A DNA stretch of 64,000 nt from contig CP125275.1 in assembly GCA_031674855.1 (NCBI GenBank), positions 248,001 through 312,000 of the forward strand. The letters are read 5' to 3'. Below, in pieces: positions 52,144 to 62,779 of the stretch (positions are counted from its first letter, which is position 1; each line of letters begins with the position of its first letter). The stretch comes from CGIF01 sp031674855. GTDB lineage: Bacteria; Bacillota_I; Bacilli_A; Mycoplasmatales; CGIF01. The position numbers and the translations under genes are program-made. Under the pieces are notes generated by a model that was not told the origin of the DNA, ran no database searches, and saw only the letters and a program-made list of their open reading frames with translations.

Positions 52144-52839
52144 ATGCTAAAAACAAAAAAGAATGTCCAAGATTGGTTAAAAGAAAAATATAAAGATAAA
52201 AATAAAACGAAAGAAATAAAGTTTGACAATGATAAAGAATTAGAAGGAGAGTTAGAAATAGATGATTATCCGGAGTTAAGAAAGATTAATCTTAGTGGTA
52301 GTAAAGAAATAACAAAGTTAACTATTATTGACTGTCCAAATGTTGAGGAAATAGACATTTATGACAACAAAATTAAAGAATTAAAAGGAATTGATGCGTT
52401 AGTAAATTTAAAGATGTTAAAAATACAAAATAATCAGATTAAAGAAGTAGATATTAGTAAAAATACAGATTTAGGTCTTTTCAATTGTCATAACAATCCT
52501 GATCTTAAAATTGTAGGCATAGAAAATCTTACTAAACTTTATCATTTTAATGGTGGATGAAATAATAAAAAAATAAATGGCGATGACGTTAAAGTCGTTA
52601 TTATTCCTTTGGAAGAAAACCGAAAAAGACTAGTCAGAATTGCTGGCAACCTAGGAGTAGAAGATAAGAAACTAGAAAATCAATCATTAGAAAAGATAGA
52701 TAACTTTATTGATGAGGAAATTACTCGTTTACAGAGGAAGGTTTTATGATTAGAAGAAAACATAAAAAAAGAGTTAGGGCAAGATGCTTTAGATGAATTT
52801 ATAACACAAATTGAAATTCCTACCACTACTAAAGGTTAA
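52144..52839 (+). CDS. Short LRR protein with helical tail
   Basis: The protein has 231 residues. The head NVQDWLKEKYKDKNKTK and a regular LRR block (~35-135: ELEGELEIDDYPELRKINL, LTIIDCPNVEEIDIYDN) are followed by a helical tail (~150-231) with DEEITRLQRKVLWLEEN. It is nearly parallel to the next gene (52921-54084), with which it shares LTIIDCP and VENLSQLTFFNG/IENLTKLYHFNG. The two arose by tandem duplication. No effector domain is visible. Confidence 0.75.
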
Positions 52840-52920
52840 GTGAGGTATCTATAGATCAATACTTCACAAGATGAGTTTTGCTGGGTTGATTTAACAAAAT
52901 TTTTAATATAAAGAACATAA

Positions 52921-54084
52921 ATGGAAAAAGCTCAAGAATGACTGGGTAATAACAATCAAGTTAAAAAGATAAATTCAGAAAACAAAAAGTTAGAAGGTGA
53001 ATTATTAATAGATAATTTTCCTAACTTAACAGAAGTTAATGTGAGAGATGCAGAAAGAATAACTAAATTAACTATTATTGACTGTCCAAAGGTGAAAGAA
53101 ATACTTGCTTATAATAATCAAATAACTGAGATAGAAGGAATTGATAAACTAAGTGAACTAAGAAAGTTAGATTTTGCTAAAAATAAAGTAGAGAAAATGG
53201 ATGTTAGTCAAAATGCAAAATTAGTTTATTTAGTTTGTCACAATAATCCCAATTTGAAAGAAATTACTGGAGTAGAAAATCTTTCTCAATTAACTTTTTT
53301 TAATGGTAAATGGAATAGTAGCGAGGAAAATAAAGGAACTGTTCTAAGAAGTGTTTTAAATATAGCTGAGATGGTCGGAAGTTTAGGTATTGACGAGGAA
53401 AAAATAAAAGGCAGGAAAATCGATGAAACCAAGAAAATTATTGATGATGAACTTGAAAAGGCAAATAAGTACAAAAAAATTTTGACTGAAATAGGAATTG
53501 ATCTGAATAGTGAAGAACTGAAATCAATCGAAAAATACTTAGAAAAAAAAGCTAACTTAGAAAAACAAATCCAAAAATTAACTGACAATTATTTGTTACA
53601 AATAGTTCAAGAACTTAGAAAGTTAAGGATTTACTTAGGAGGTTTAACAAAAGAGTCGACAAACTTTATAGAATGAAGGAAAGAAATTAATCGATTAGAG
53701 GAAGTAGTAAAATCACAAAAAAAACTTAACGAAGGGCAAAAAAGAGAACTAACAAAAATAGTCAGCGAAATTATTGCTAAAAGGACTGATATCACTAGAA
53801 TTTTTGAAGATGAAATCAAAGAAACACAAAAGAATCTAGAAGAAGTAAAAAAAATAATAAAAGAAAATAAGGAAAGTTGATCATCTGCCATTAGTAAGTT
53901 TTTTTCTTTGAAAAATTTTGATTTTAATGAAAAACTAGAGAAAAGTTTAGAAATAATCGAAGAATCTATTAAAAGGGAAAAAAACGATCTAGAAGTAATT
54001 AAAGAAATTTTAAGAGAACTTATTGATTATCAGAAAGAATTAGAGAACAAAATAGAAACTTTTCCTCAGTTCATTAGTGATTAG
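52921..54084 (+). CDS. LRR protein with long coiled-coil domain
   Basis: The protein has 387 residues. A short head (KAQEWLGNNNQ) and an LRR block (to ~120) precede about 260 residues of coiled coil (RKIDETKKIIDDELEKANK, YLEKKANLEKQIQKLTD, ERKE-type heptads), with one hydrophobic-aromatic break (SSAISKFFSLKNFDF). It shares its head and LRRs with the preceding gene but has a much longer coil. The coil may oligomerise the protein or contact membranes. Confidence 0.75.
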
Positions 54085-54225
54085 ATAAATTACGATGGAA
54101 TAAATTAATACTATAAGATAAGTCTATTTACTGCTTACTTTTGGCAGAATTTAGGACTTTGCTACTTTTTGAATTCTTTTTCGCTTTCAGATAATTGCCA
54201 TTTTGGTAAATGCTAATTTCCGCTT

Positions 54226-54768
54226 TTAGATTTTTTTTCTAAACAATAAAGGTTCTAGCGATCCTTTAAATTTATTCCCCACCAATCGTAACTCCTCTAA
54301 GTTAACAAAACGACTAAAATAAGACAAGTTTTGAGGAAGAAAATTATTATGTTCTAATCAAAGTGACCTAACTGCTTCGGAATTTTAATGGATTCAATAA
54401 TTTAGCTAAATCACTCAAACTATTATTTTCTCTAAGATCAATATAACCAAGTTTAGTGCAATCATCAAAATTTAAGTCACTGAGTTCTCTATTTTCATAA
54501 CATATTAAACTTACTAAATTATTACAATTGCTTAAATCTAAAGTTAATAATTTGTTATCGGAACAGTTTATTCAAGATGGCTTTTTGCAATTTTTTAGTT
54601 CTATTCTTTCTAGAAGATTATGACTACAATTCAACCTTATTAAATTAACAAAATCAGATAAATCTAGTTCCCTTCTAATCCTTTTTTATCTATAATTAAG
54701 TTGGGCTTGTTTTTTCTTTCATTTTTAGGATAATTTTCGTCTAATCATTGCTGGGCAGTGTTTTTCAT
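54226..54768 (-). pseudogene. LRR protein remnant, multiply frameshifted
   Basis: A head at ATG 54768 (TAQQWLDENYPKNERKN) leads within ~40 codons to a TAG. The LRRs continue in a second frame (FVNLIRLNCSHNLLERIEL, LDLSNCNNLVSLICYENREL) and then in a third (LEHNNFLPQNLSYFSRFVNL), ending at 54226. The pieces together would be a normal LRR block, but no C-terminal module is left. It is a decayed member of the family. Confidence 0.75.
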
Positions 54769-54840
54769 ATATAAATTAGGTTTTTAGTTTTTAAACAAAT
54801 CTTTAACGGTGACTAAAAACAACCTTGATATAATAATAAT

Positions 54841-55192
54841 ATGATGGTCTTTGATATCTTCGGCAAGGGAGAAATCCACGAATATTATCCATTAAAAGAG
54901 CCGTTTTAATCAAGTAGACATTTGACAACATTACAAAATAAATCATGGTAGTTATATTACTGATGAAATTATTCTAGAATTAGTTAAGTAGTTGAAAAAC
55001 ACTAACTATCTAGTTAACAAAAGCCGACTTTTAAAGTTTAATAATCTATTAAGGTGAAAAACTCACCAATACGATCAACTTTATATTGGAAACAAAGCTT
55101 ATCGCTTAATCTGATATACTGAGGATAATTCCGACACTCTCCACATTTTAAATTGTTTTAGAAAGCAAAAATATGACAAAAAAGAAAAATAG
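54841..55192 (+). pseudogene. Decayed HigB/RelE-like toxin
   Basis: ATG 54841 starts MMVFDIFGKGEIHEYYPL and hits TAA at ~54908. After a one-base shift the frame reads FNQVDIWQHYKINHGSYI, breaks at a TAG (K-stop-L) and ends YRLIWYTEDNSDTLHIL, NCFRKQKYDKKEK. The last part matches the HigB-type core of the 34353-34691 protein. One frameshift and one nonsense codon make it non-functional. An adjacent small basic gene follows. Confidence 0.5.
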
Positions 55193-55358
55193 TAATATTT
55201 TGTCTGAAAAGACTAATAATAATATTAAAATCAACAAAGAATTTGATTGAAATATTCCGCATACTCGTCACGAGATATTCCATCAAATTTACAAAGAATC
55301 TGAAGCCGAAAGAATAAAAGAAGAAAAAGAACTTAAAACCAAAAAACAAAAGAAATAG
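55173..55358 (+). CDS. Small basic protein next to toxin remnant
   Basis: A 61-residue frame (MTKKKNSNILSEKTNNN, FDWNIPHTRHEIFHQIYKES, ending KKQKK) overlaps the last codons of the toxin remnant. An antitoxin would be expected here, but no helix-turn-helix is evident. It may be a truncated antitoxin or an unrelated basic peptide. Confidence 0.4.
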
Positions 55359-55557
55359 TCATTAGTTAGATAGCTAGATTATTGAGAAAAAATACCAACT
55401 AAACCCTTGTCAAATAAGGAAAATCTCTTAAAAACTGAGACCAACCAATCACCAACTTCATAAAATAATAAATAAATATAGTATTAATTAATAGTTAAAG
55501 TGTAAAATGATTGTAGGTTGTAATTAAGAATAATAAAATAATACTATATAAGAAATA

Positions 55558-55821
55558 ATGGCAACTAAAAAAAGACCTTTAGAAGTTCACTGTTTTCAAT
55601 GTCAGAAGGAGTTTATCATTAAGTATGTTGTGGGACACAAGAGTTATAGTCGGAAAAATGACTGATACTATTGAACCGAACAAGAAGAAAACCAAGACAA
55701 AAAGATTTGTAATCAGTGTTTAAAGTCTTTATACGAAGCTAAATGAGACTACTATGAATTATTTAGCACCAAAAAAAAAGCTTTATTCCGAGTTTACCTA
55801 GTAAGCGGGAAGTTTGCTTAG
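55558..55821 (+). CDS. Small zinc-ribbon protein
   Basis: The protein has 87 residues with three TGA Trp codons: VHCFQCQKEFIIKYVVG (first CxxC), YSRKNDWYYWTEQEE, KICNQCLKSLYEAKWDYY (second CxxC), and a basic C-terminus. Its layout, including the YYWTE spacer, matches the 6674-6985 protein. It has a promoter-like AT run upstream and a proper terminator overlapping its stop, so it is an autonomous single-gene unit. The function is unknown. Confidence 0.7.
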
Positions 55822-55831
55822 GTCTTTTTTT
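55796..55831 (+). terminator. Intrinsic terminator of the zinc-ribbon gene
   Basis: acc-tag-taagc and gctta-ggt pair around an ~9-nt loop and are followed by cttttttt. The stem starts inside the last codons and the stop (55819-55821). Confidence 0.65.
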
Positions 55832-55890
55832 GTTAGCTAATGATTTAAATATGATACCAGATAAGAGTTATAAGTAAGAAGTAAAAAAAT

Positions 55891-56058
55891 ATGAACCAAA
55901 TACACGAATATATCAAGGAAAACCTAACCTATTTCAGAGAAGAGATGAATAAGCATAAGGAAGAACAAAAGAGATCCATCCAAAGCAAGCAAGATTTAGC
56001 TACTTGTGGCTACTGTTGAAGAGATAAATATGACCGCAATAGATTAACTATTAGTTAA
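55891..56058 (+). CDS. Small Cys-pair protein
   Basis: The protein has 55 residues: MNQIHEYIKENLTYFREEMN, then a Lys/Glu-rich helix and ATCGYCWRDKYDRN with one CxxC. It may be the N-terminal half of a zinc-ribbon gene, the second half being the broken frame at 56112. Small size lowers confidence. Confidence 0.4.
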
Positions 56059-56111
56059 TATTGTTTGCTCAACTTGCTTATTTAATAATAAGCTCTGAAA
56101 ATAAAAGAACT

Positions 56112-56264
56112 ATGAATCAAATAATAAATAAAAACTCCAATCTAACAATTAGCAATTGTTGATAATGTGGCAATACCAAAAAAAACCAACTAGAAGCCTT
56201 TTATTTTGTCAGTGGTGAGAAGAGCGATTGACAAAGTTGTAAGAGAGTTTTAACTGGTTCATAG
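56112..56264 (+). pseudogene. Zinc-ribbon frame interrupted by TAA
   Basis: ATG 56112 (MNQIINKNSNLTISNC) runs into TGA-TAA inside what should be a CxxC motif (tgt-tga-taa-tgt). The frame then continues CGNTKKNQLEAFYFVSGEKS and W-QSCKRVLTG to TAG 56262-56264. With a sense codon in place of TAA it would be a small zinc ribbon of the local family. Confidence 0.5.
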
Positions 56265-56333
56265 TCATTCTGAGCACTTTTGATGACATCAACTAAGAAA
56301 TTTCGTATTGATATTAGTAACTTTTGCTATCTA

Positions 56334-58568
56334 TTAATTTGAATTAACAATTAATTGTCGCAATTCAATTGCGGTATGATATTGCTGATCGTAATTAATT
56401 TCCTCGCTAATTCCCAGACTGTCTACTATATTTTCTATTGGCAAATGAGTGCTTAATGCTTTCTTGTGAGAACTTTCCTTTTCAGCTCTCTCTTCTCTTC
56501 CGTAATAAAATCCACGACGATATTTATTTATTTCTTTTTCTAATTCAGTTATTGCCTGAACTATCTCTCCTAGTTGACTGTTTCCTTTTTTAATATTTTC
56601 TTTTTCCAAATCTTGAGCTAGAATATCTTTCTTTTCCTGTAATTCAAAAATGTCAACCGATTCGTTACCATCACTATCGTAATTCGTTAAGAATTCTTTC
56701 GACTTATTGTCTAAATATTTGAGTGCTTTATCAACTGATCCCATTCTATAACCTTGTAGAGAATCAAGTATGCTCTTTAATTCGTGATAATTATCAAGTA
56801 ATTCCTTAACATCTTGAGAAAATTCTTCCCATTTCTTTTCCTTAGCATCGTATCAATGAGACTTGGAATAAGAAGTAATTGTCTCAATAATTGGTGAAGC
56901 GATCGTAATAACTCCTACTTTGTAGTCAAAAAAGAATGATAAGGCTCCGCCAACTCCCACTAGTCCGCGACCGCTTCATTGGGGAATGACTCAATATCAA
57001 TGTTTATTAAATTGTTCAGGCGATTGGAGTTTACTTAATTCAATAGTTCTATTTTTTAAGGTTGACTGACCTTTTTTTAAATATTTTTCATATCAATTAG
57101 ATTCAACTTCTTTACTTCACTTATCCACAAACTTTTTAATGTTACTACGAATGACAAACAATCTTTCAGTAGGGATAGAAAGGATAATGTTACTTCTTAA
57201 TTTTTCTCGTCACTTGACTAGATTATAATATTTTTCGCCATTGTTTCTCTCTTCCAAATATTTAGCTAAGATATTAGCTAGTTTTTTGGATTTATTCTTA
57301 GAATTAGAATCGCAATGCAATTCACGGCAATTATCCGATAAATAATCAAGACCGGAACTGATATCAGTATTGATAAGATTGATTATTTGCAAGTTTTTCA
57401 TTTTTTTGAGTGGTTCGAGACTACCTAAAAAAGGACAATTACTAATATTTAATTCTTTGAGATTAATAAAAGGAGTTAAAAAATCTAAGGTAGTGGATTG
57501 AATACAATTATTAGAAAACATTAATTTTTCTAATTTTTCAGGTTGAGGTAGTTGAGCTAAAAAAACAACATTAGAAAATTCATTGTTAGAAAAATTAAGT
57601 TCAATTAAGTTAGAACAATTACTTAAATCTAAGTTGGTCAATAAATTATAAGAACAGTTGAGTTTTTCTAAGCAAGTAAAATCAGATAAATCAAGCCCAC
57701 CTTTTAAATTTTTATCATTAATGTTTGTTTCTTTGTAATGTTTTCTATTAGTATGGGGGGGATATTCAACATCTAATCATTCTTGAGCTTTATGTTTTTT
57801 AAACACATCCTTGCCATGTATTTCTTTCGCTTGTCTTCACGGAGCCAGTCGATATCAATCTTTAACAAAGGGCGGTTCCTCCTTCTCTAATTCTTGAAGT
57901 TTTTCAGTTACCCTTGGTAATCTAACTGCTTTTTCTAACTCTCATTTGATGTCTAAATAACCAGTATTTTCTCGTTCTCAACTATTGATTAAACAGATTT
58001 TTCTGACACTGTTTGGTAGATGTTCTAAACCTTCGCTGATATCAGTATTAGCAATATTCAGTCACTTTAGATTAGTTAAGTTTTGTAATGACTGTAGAGA
58101 ATCAATAAATTTATTATAAATACCTTGGTTTAACTTCTTTAAGTCGTGGTTATCAACAAATAATTTTTCTATGTTAATAAATTTACTTAAAAACGATAAA
58201 TTTTGTTCTTGGAAATTATTGGAATGAATGCTTAAATGGGTTAGTTTTTCGGAATTAAGATTCTTAAGAAAATTAGTATCAGTCAGTAAATTGTTGGCTA
58301 TATTAAAATCAGTGATACTAGGACAATTAATTACTGATATGTTGGAGATTTGACAACTGTTAGCATGAAAGTAATTTAATTTTGGTAAATTAATTAGGTT
58401 AATAATAATCAAATTCTTATTATTGCCACACTTGATTGATTCTAAATTAGGAAAATCTTGAATGATTAAAGTATCTTCTAAATGTTGATTACTGAAATTC
58501 AACTCTTTTACTTCAACTCTTTCTTCTAAAGGATATTCTTTGTCTAAATATTCTTGAGCATTGACCAT
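56334..58568 (-). CDS. Double-headed LRR protein with helical C-terminal region
   Basis: The protein has 744 residues, open over the whole range with many TGA Trp. Head 1 is MVNAQEYLDKEYPLEER with LRRs to ~195. Head 2 is AQEWLDVEYPPHTNRK (~263) with LRRs to ~430. Both blocks end in the usual NTDIS-GL-E/D-YL motif. The C-terminal ~300 residues contain a glycine-rich hydrophobic stretch (GRGLVGVGGALSFFFDY, VGVITIASPII) then coils (LDNYHELKSILDSL, ENIKKGNSQLGEIVQAIT). The hydrophobic stretch could insert into membranes, as in helical pore formers or amphipathic effectors. No catalytic domain is seen. Confidence 0.8.
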
Positions 58569-58769
58569 AGTTCGATTTAATTTATTTTACAAGCAATTTC
58601 GATCTAAAAAATGATAAAATTTTGCTAAAATTGGTCATTTGGATTAATCATTTTAATATTACACTGTTCCTTTTTTTGCTTTTCATCATTAAGTAAAATC
58701 AAATGGCAATTTCTTATAAATGATCTAAATATAATCTTTCCTGAATTTACTTAAGATCTATTGTTCTTT

Positions 58770-61346
58770 TTATCTATTATAATATCTAGCACTATCTTGG
58801 TTATAAAACTCAATTGAATTTTCCAACTCATTATCATTAACTAATTCTTCATAAATTTCTGGTTGTTCAGACTTAAATATTACTTCCTTATTAACCATGT
58901 TGATAAAAATGTCCTGAGAATGATCTATTTTTTGAAAATTAAGTATTTTTTTTATATGTTTGAAAAAAGTAAGTGGATTAGTTTTTTCTATAACTATGGA
59001 ATTCTTTTCATTATCAAGAATGAATCAAATCATTTCTTTTGATTCATCATTTCAATCTCATTTATCAAGACTTACAACTTTACAACCATCGTCTAAATTA
59101 TAATAATAACCTCTTAATTGTAATCCATTCTTTTTCACTTTGATAATATTTGACAGTAGACTATGATTATTCTTTAAAGCACCTTTAATAGATAATTGAA
59201 AATTTTCATTAATCTTTGGCAATCATCAATTATTGGAATCTCTTTCCCCTAAATAAGTTAATACCTCCTTAGGATCATAAGTATATGCTTTTTCCGCCAG
59301 TTCAGTTAATTTAATTTCTAAATCTTGTCTAGTATAAATTGGTCATTTCTTATCTTTCCCATCATGATTGCAATCCTTACTTTCTATTTTGTTAGGACAT
59401 TTATTACAAATATTTGGTTTATATTCAACCTTTACTTCCTTTCCATATGGCAACAGACCTAAGATAGAATGAACTTTGTCAATTAGTATCGCTTGTCCGC
59501 GATGACTAACTGATGATAACGCCTCTCCCAAACTTAAATTAATGTCTTTACTAAAATGATAATTCTGATAACTCTGTCCAAATGGAGTAATAAAAGTTTT
59601 GGGCAGTCTGCTATAATTTTCCCTTCTTCCAGCTCATTCTAATGCTAATGACCTTCCATCTACTAAGTGATTATCAAACATAAAGATTGTTTGCTTAGAA
59701 AGCATTCCTTCTTGAAACGTTCAAGCACGGGAAGATCAAAATGAGGAACAAACCTTAAGATAAGGATTAAACTCAAGTAATTCCTCTTCATCATCAATAC
59801 TAGAATCAATATTTACTAATGTAGCGACAGCATTACTATAATATTGTCTCAGTTTAGCAATTTCTTCACTTTTCTCTTTCCTATCATCCTGATTAATACA
59901 GAAATTATCTATCCAAATATAATCAGTATTAAGATTATGATTACCTTTTAAATATTGTCAAGTTGCTTTAGCTTTATTAAGAGCTCTTTTACCGAATATA
60001 GTTGGTCTAACAATATAATTTTGACCAAAATTTTCAGGAATAACTTCTCATCATTCATTCATAGAGTCTTTTTCCCCCCACACATAAGAAAGAATTATAT
60101 AATTAGAGATGTCGTTTCTGTTTACGGTATCCTCTATTCTGTTAGTATTTAAGTTATAAAGTCTCTTAGGAATATCTTTACGATTGAGATTTACGGGACT
60201 GCTTTCTCAATTCCAAGGATGATAATCGCGTTCATAAAAAGAAGAAATTTCAAAATTATATCTGTTATCAGCAATTCTAAGTTTTTCATAACCCCTTCTT
60301 AATTTTAATAACCTATCGGGTGAGAAAAAATTAGGAAGAAAGATATCAAACTCTGATAAAAATCAATCAGCGAGAACGCTAGTTTCGAAATTATAATTGG
60401 TTAATTTAACTGGAACCTTACCAGCTTTATTCATTAAATCAGAATGATAAGCTTTTCAAGTAATAAGACTATTTCCATAACTAGATAATTGATTTTTAAT
60501 ATCATTATCGCAGACAATATTGTCTAATGACTCTGATAAATATTCTAGACCACCTTTAATTTCAGTTTTTGTAATATTAAGAAAATTTAATTTATTACAA
60601 TCTTTCAAAGCGGACAAAGAACCAACAAATTCATTTTTACCAATATTCAAGCTGACCAAATTAGTAAGATGAGCGAAAATATTTAAGTCGATATTAGATA
60701 GTTCATTATTAAAACAATTTAATTCCTGCAAGTTAACATAATTATCTAGATTTAAGTTAGTTAATTCATTGTCATTACAAATCAATACTTCTAAACTATT
60801 AGAATTAGGTAAAATTAAACCAGTTAATTGATTTTTTTGACAATCTAAATACTTTAATTTAGTAAAATTTGAGATATCCAAAGTTCCCTTTAAGCCAATA
60901 TTCTTTAAGTCTAAATAAATAATCTCATCTATTTTTTTACCTTTATTATTATAGTATTCCCCGTTTCATTTTTTCTCTTCATCGATTAAACAAATATCAT
61001 TTTTTAGATAATATCCTTCTAATCATTGTCTAGCATCAATAAAGCCTTGAAAGTCTCTTTTAAATTCTCTCGATGAATCAATAACATTATCTTTAAAAGC
61101 ATCTACAATTTGAATAGATGTAGAAGCAATTTCCTTAGCAAATTCATTGTTTTGATTTTCACTAAAACCTCCAATTTTTTCTTTCAACTTAGAAGTAGAA
61201 TTTTCTACAGAAGATTCTAATTTAGTCGCAACTTTATTTGTGATTTCATTTAAACTTCCTTCGATTTCTTCTACTATCTTATCCTCTATTTTTTCTGCTA
61301 CTCTTTTCAATGCATCTTTTGATATTTTTTCTAAAAAGTTAAACAT
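58770..61346 (-). CDS. LRR protein with HET domain (minus strand)
   Basis: The protein has 858 residues. The first ~105 residues form long amphipathic helices (LKRVAEKIEDKIVEEIEGSL, NEFAKEIASTSIQIVD). The head ARQWLEGYYLKNDICL and LRRs (~150-295: LKYLDCQKNQLTGLIL, LQELNCFNNELSNIDL) follow. The HET domain starts ~418: YIILSYVWGEKDS, DYIWIDNFCINQDDR (~487), SSRAWTFQEGMLSKQTI, KVHSILGLLPYG, then the Cys cluster CNKCPNKIESKDCN also present in the 42318 protein. All conserved HET blocks are intact. It points away from the other HET genes, so it has its own promoter; ATG 61346 lies after an AT-rich run. Confidence 0.9.
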
Positions 61347-61436
61347 ATATATTAATTTTGTATATTATACAACAAGGTGATAATAATTTCCTATAAAGTT
61401 TGATCCTTTTTCACTTTTGTCTTTATTTTCTTAGCA

Positions 61437-62054
61437 ATTAAAAACGATGTTATTGCTAAGATTAAAATCAATGTGGGCAATAATCGTGGTTTAGAATATC
61501 TGTGAATTAAAAACTGTCCTAATTTAACCACTCTTCGCTATGCTCATTGTGGTTTAAAAAACGGTGATGCTTTTATTGATTGAGACAGTTGTCGCAACTT
61601 AAAAACCATCGATAAATACAATTGTGATGGCAGGATCGAGTGAGGTAATCCAGAAGATGAAGAAAATGAGCAAAAACAAGAGGAATTTAAAAGAGAATTA
61701 AATCAAGAATTATCAAGAGATGAACAAACTAAAAAAGAGAAACTCAACTTCAATTGTAAAATCTTAGACTTAATCGCTTCAGCCGAAGCAGTTGTCCAAA
61801 CAGGAGATTGATTTACTGTCCAAGCCAAACTCCGGGAACTGAAACAATATGCCCATGCTATCTCCGATCCGCAACTCCGAGAACGTCTTCTCCAATTAGA
61901 ACAGAGTTACGCCAATCATCAGACTACTAGTCAATCATCTTCTTCCGCTGACTCTAATTTGCCTCTTCCCCTAGTGATTGGAGTAGGATTGATGTTTATT
62001 AGTTCATTAATAGGAATCTTACTTTGACGAGTTAAGAAATTAATTTCAAGATAG
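61437..62054 (+). pseudogene. 5'-truncated LRR protein with membrane anchor
   Basis: An open frame without ATG reads GNNRGLEYLWIKNCPNLTTL, LRYAHCGLKNGDAFIDW, then a Glu/Gln-rich helix, a helical region (LDLIASAEAVVQTGDWFTVQ), a Ser-rich linker and a membrane span (LPLVIGVGLMFISSLIGILL) with a basic end. Order and anchor match the 11903 and 39046 proteins. The N-terminal LRRs are missing, cut off near the 5' end of the HET gene on the other strand. It might still be translated from ATT 61437. Confidence 0.6.
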
Positions 62055-62120
62055 TTTTAATATTTAACTAAAATTTATATATCCTCTAGGATAATAATAA
62101 ATAAAAGTAAATAATATATT

Positions 62121-62675
62121 ATGTTTTTTCAATTCATTTTTGCCTTATGAGGTTTGGTGGCAGCAAGTTCTGCTTTGGATGCTGGTATGAAAGGTTTCCA
62201 AAATGAAGAAAAGTTTTTGGAGTATAGTTTGGACTTACAACGTTGAATCGAAGAAGAAAAGCAAGATAAACATCAAATCGAGTTGATTAGACAACGTCAC
62301 AGACCATCAATCTGACGATCTTGTGCGTGCAAAAATTCTCGAGAAGAGGAAAATCAAATTGATTTTTTCTTTGGCAAGTGCTATCATAGTTTTTTTAAAT
62401 ATAGTCATTTATTAAGAACAAAAATTATTCCAGCTAGTTTGCAAAAAGAAGAGTTGAAAGTGCTAATTGAAAAGATTAAAGTTATTCTAAATGTTTTAGA
62501 AACCACTCATCAGCACGCTGAAGAAGAATGAGAAATTAGTAAAACTGATGAAGAAGTTGCAGATAGTCAAGAGTATGAATTTGTCAACTGAGAAAGTGAT
62601 GAATTAGCTCGAGAAAAAGAACAATGAAAAGGATTCATCGATGAGTTAGAAAAAAGATTGGCTGATTTGAATTAG
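62121..62675 (+). CDS. Membrane-anchored helical protein
   Basis: The protein has 184 residues. An N-terminal hydrophobic segment (FQFIFALWGLVAASSAL) could be a signal anchor. Next comes a basic middle with two Cys (SCACKNSREEE, KCYHSFFKYSHL) and an acidic helical C-terminus (LEKIKVILNVLETTHQHAEE). Seven TGA Trp codons are used. No family is recognised. A promoter-like AT run precedes ATG 62121. A Mollicute surface or membrane role is possible. Confidence 0.55.
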
Positions 62676-62779
62676 GATATATATAAAATATAATATAATA
62701 AATTGATAATTTAAGATTATTGGTGAAGTAATTATTAAATATCTTTTTATTATAATAAAAATAAAGAAAAGAAATAAAT

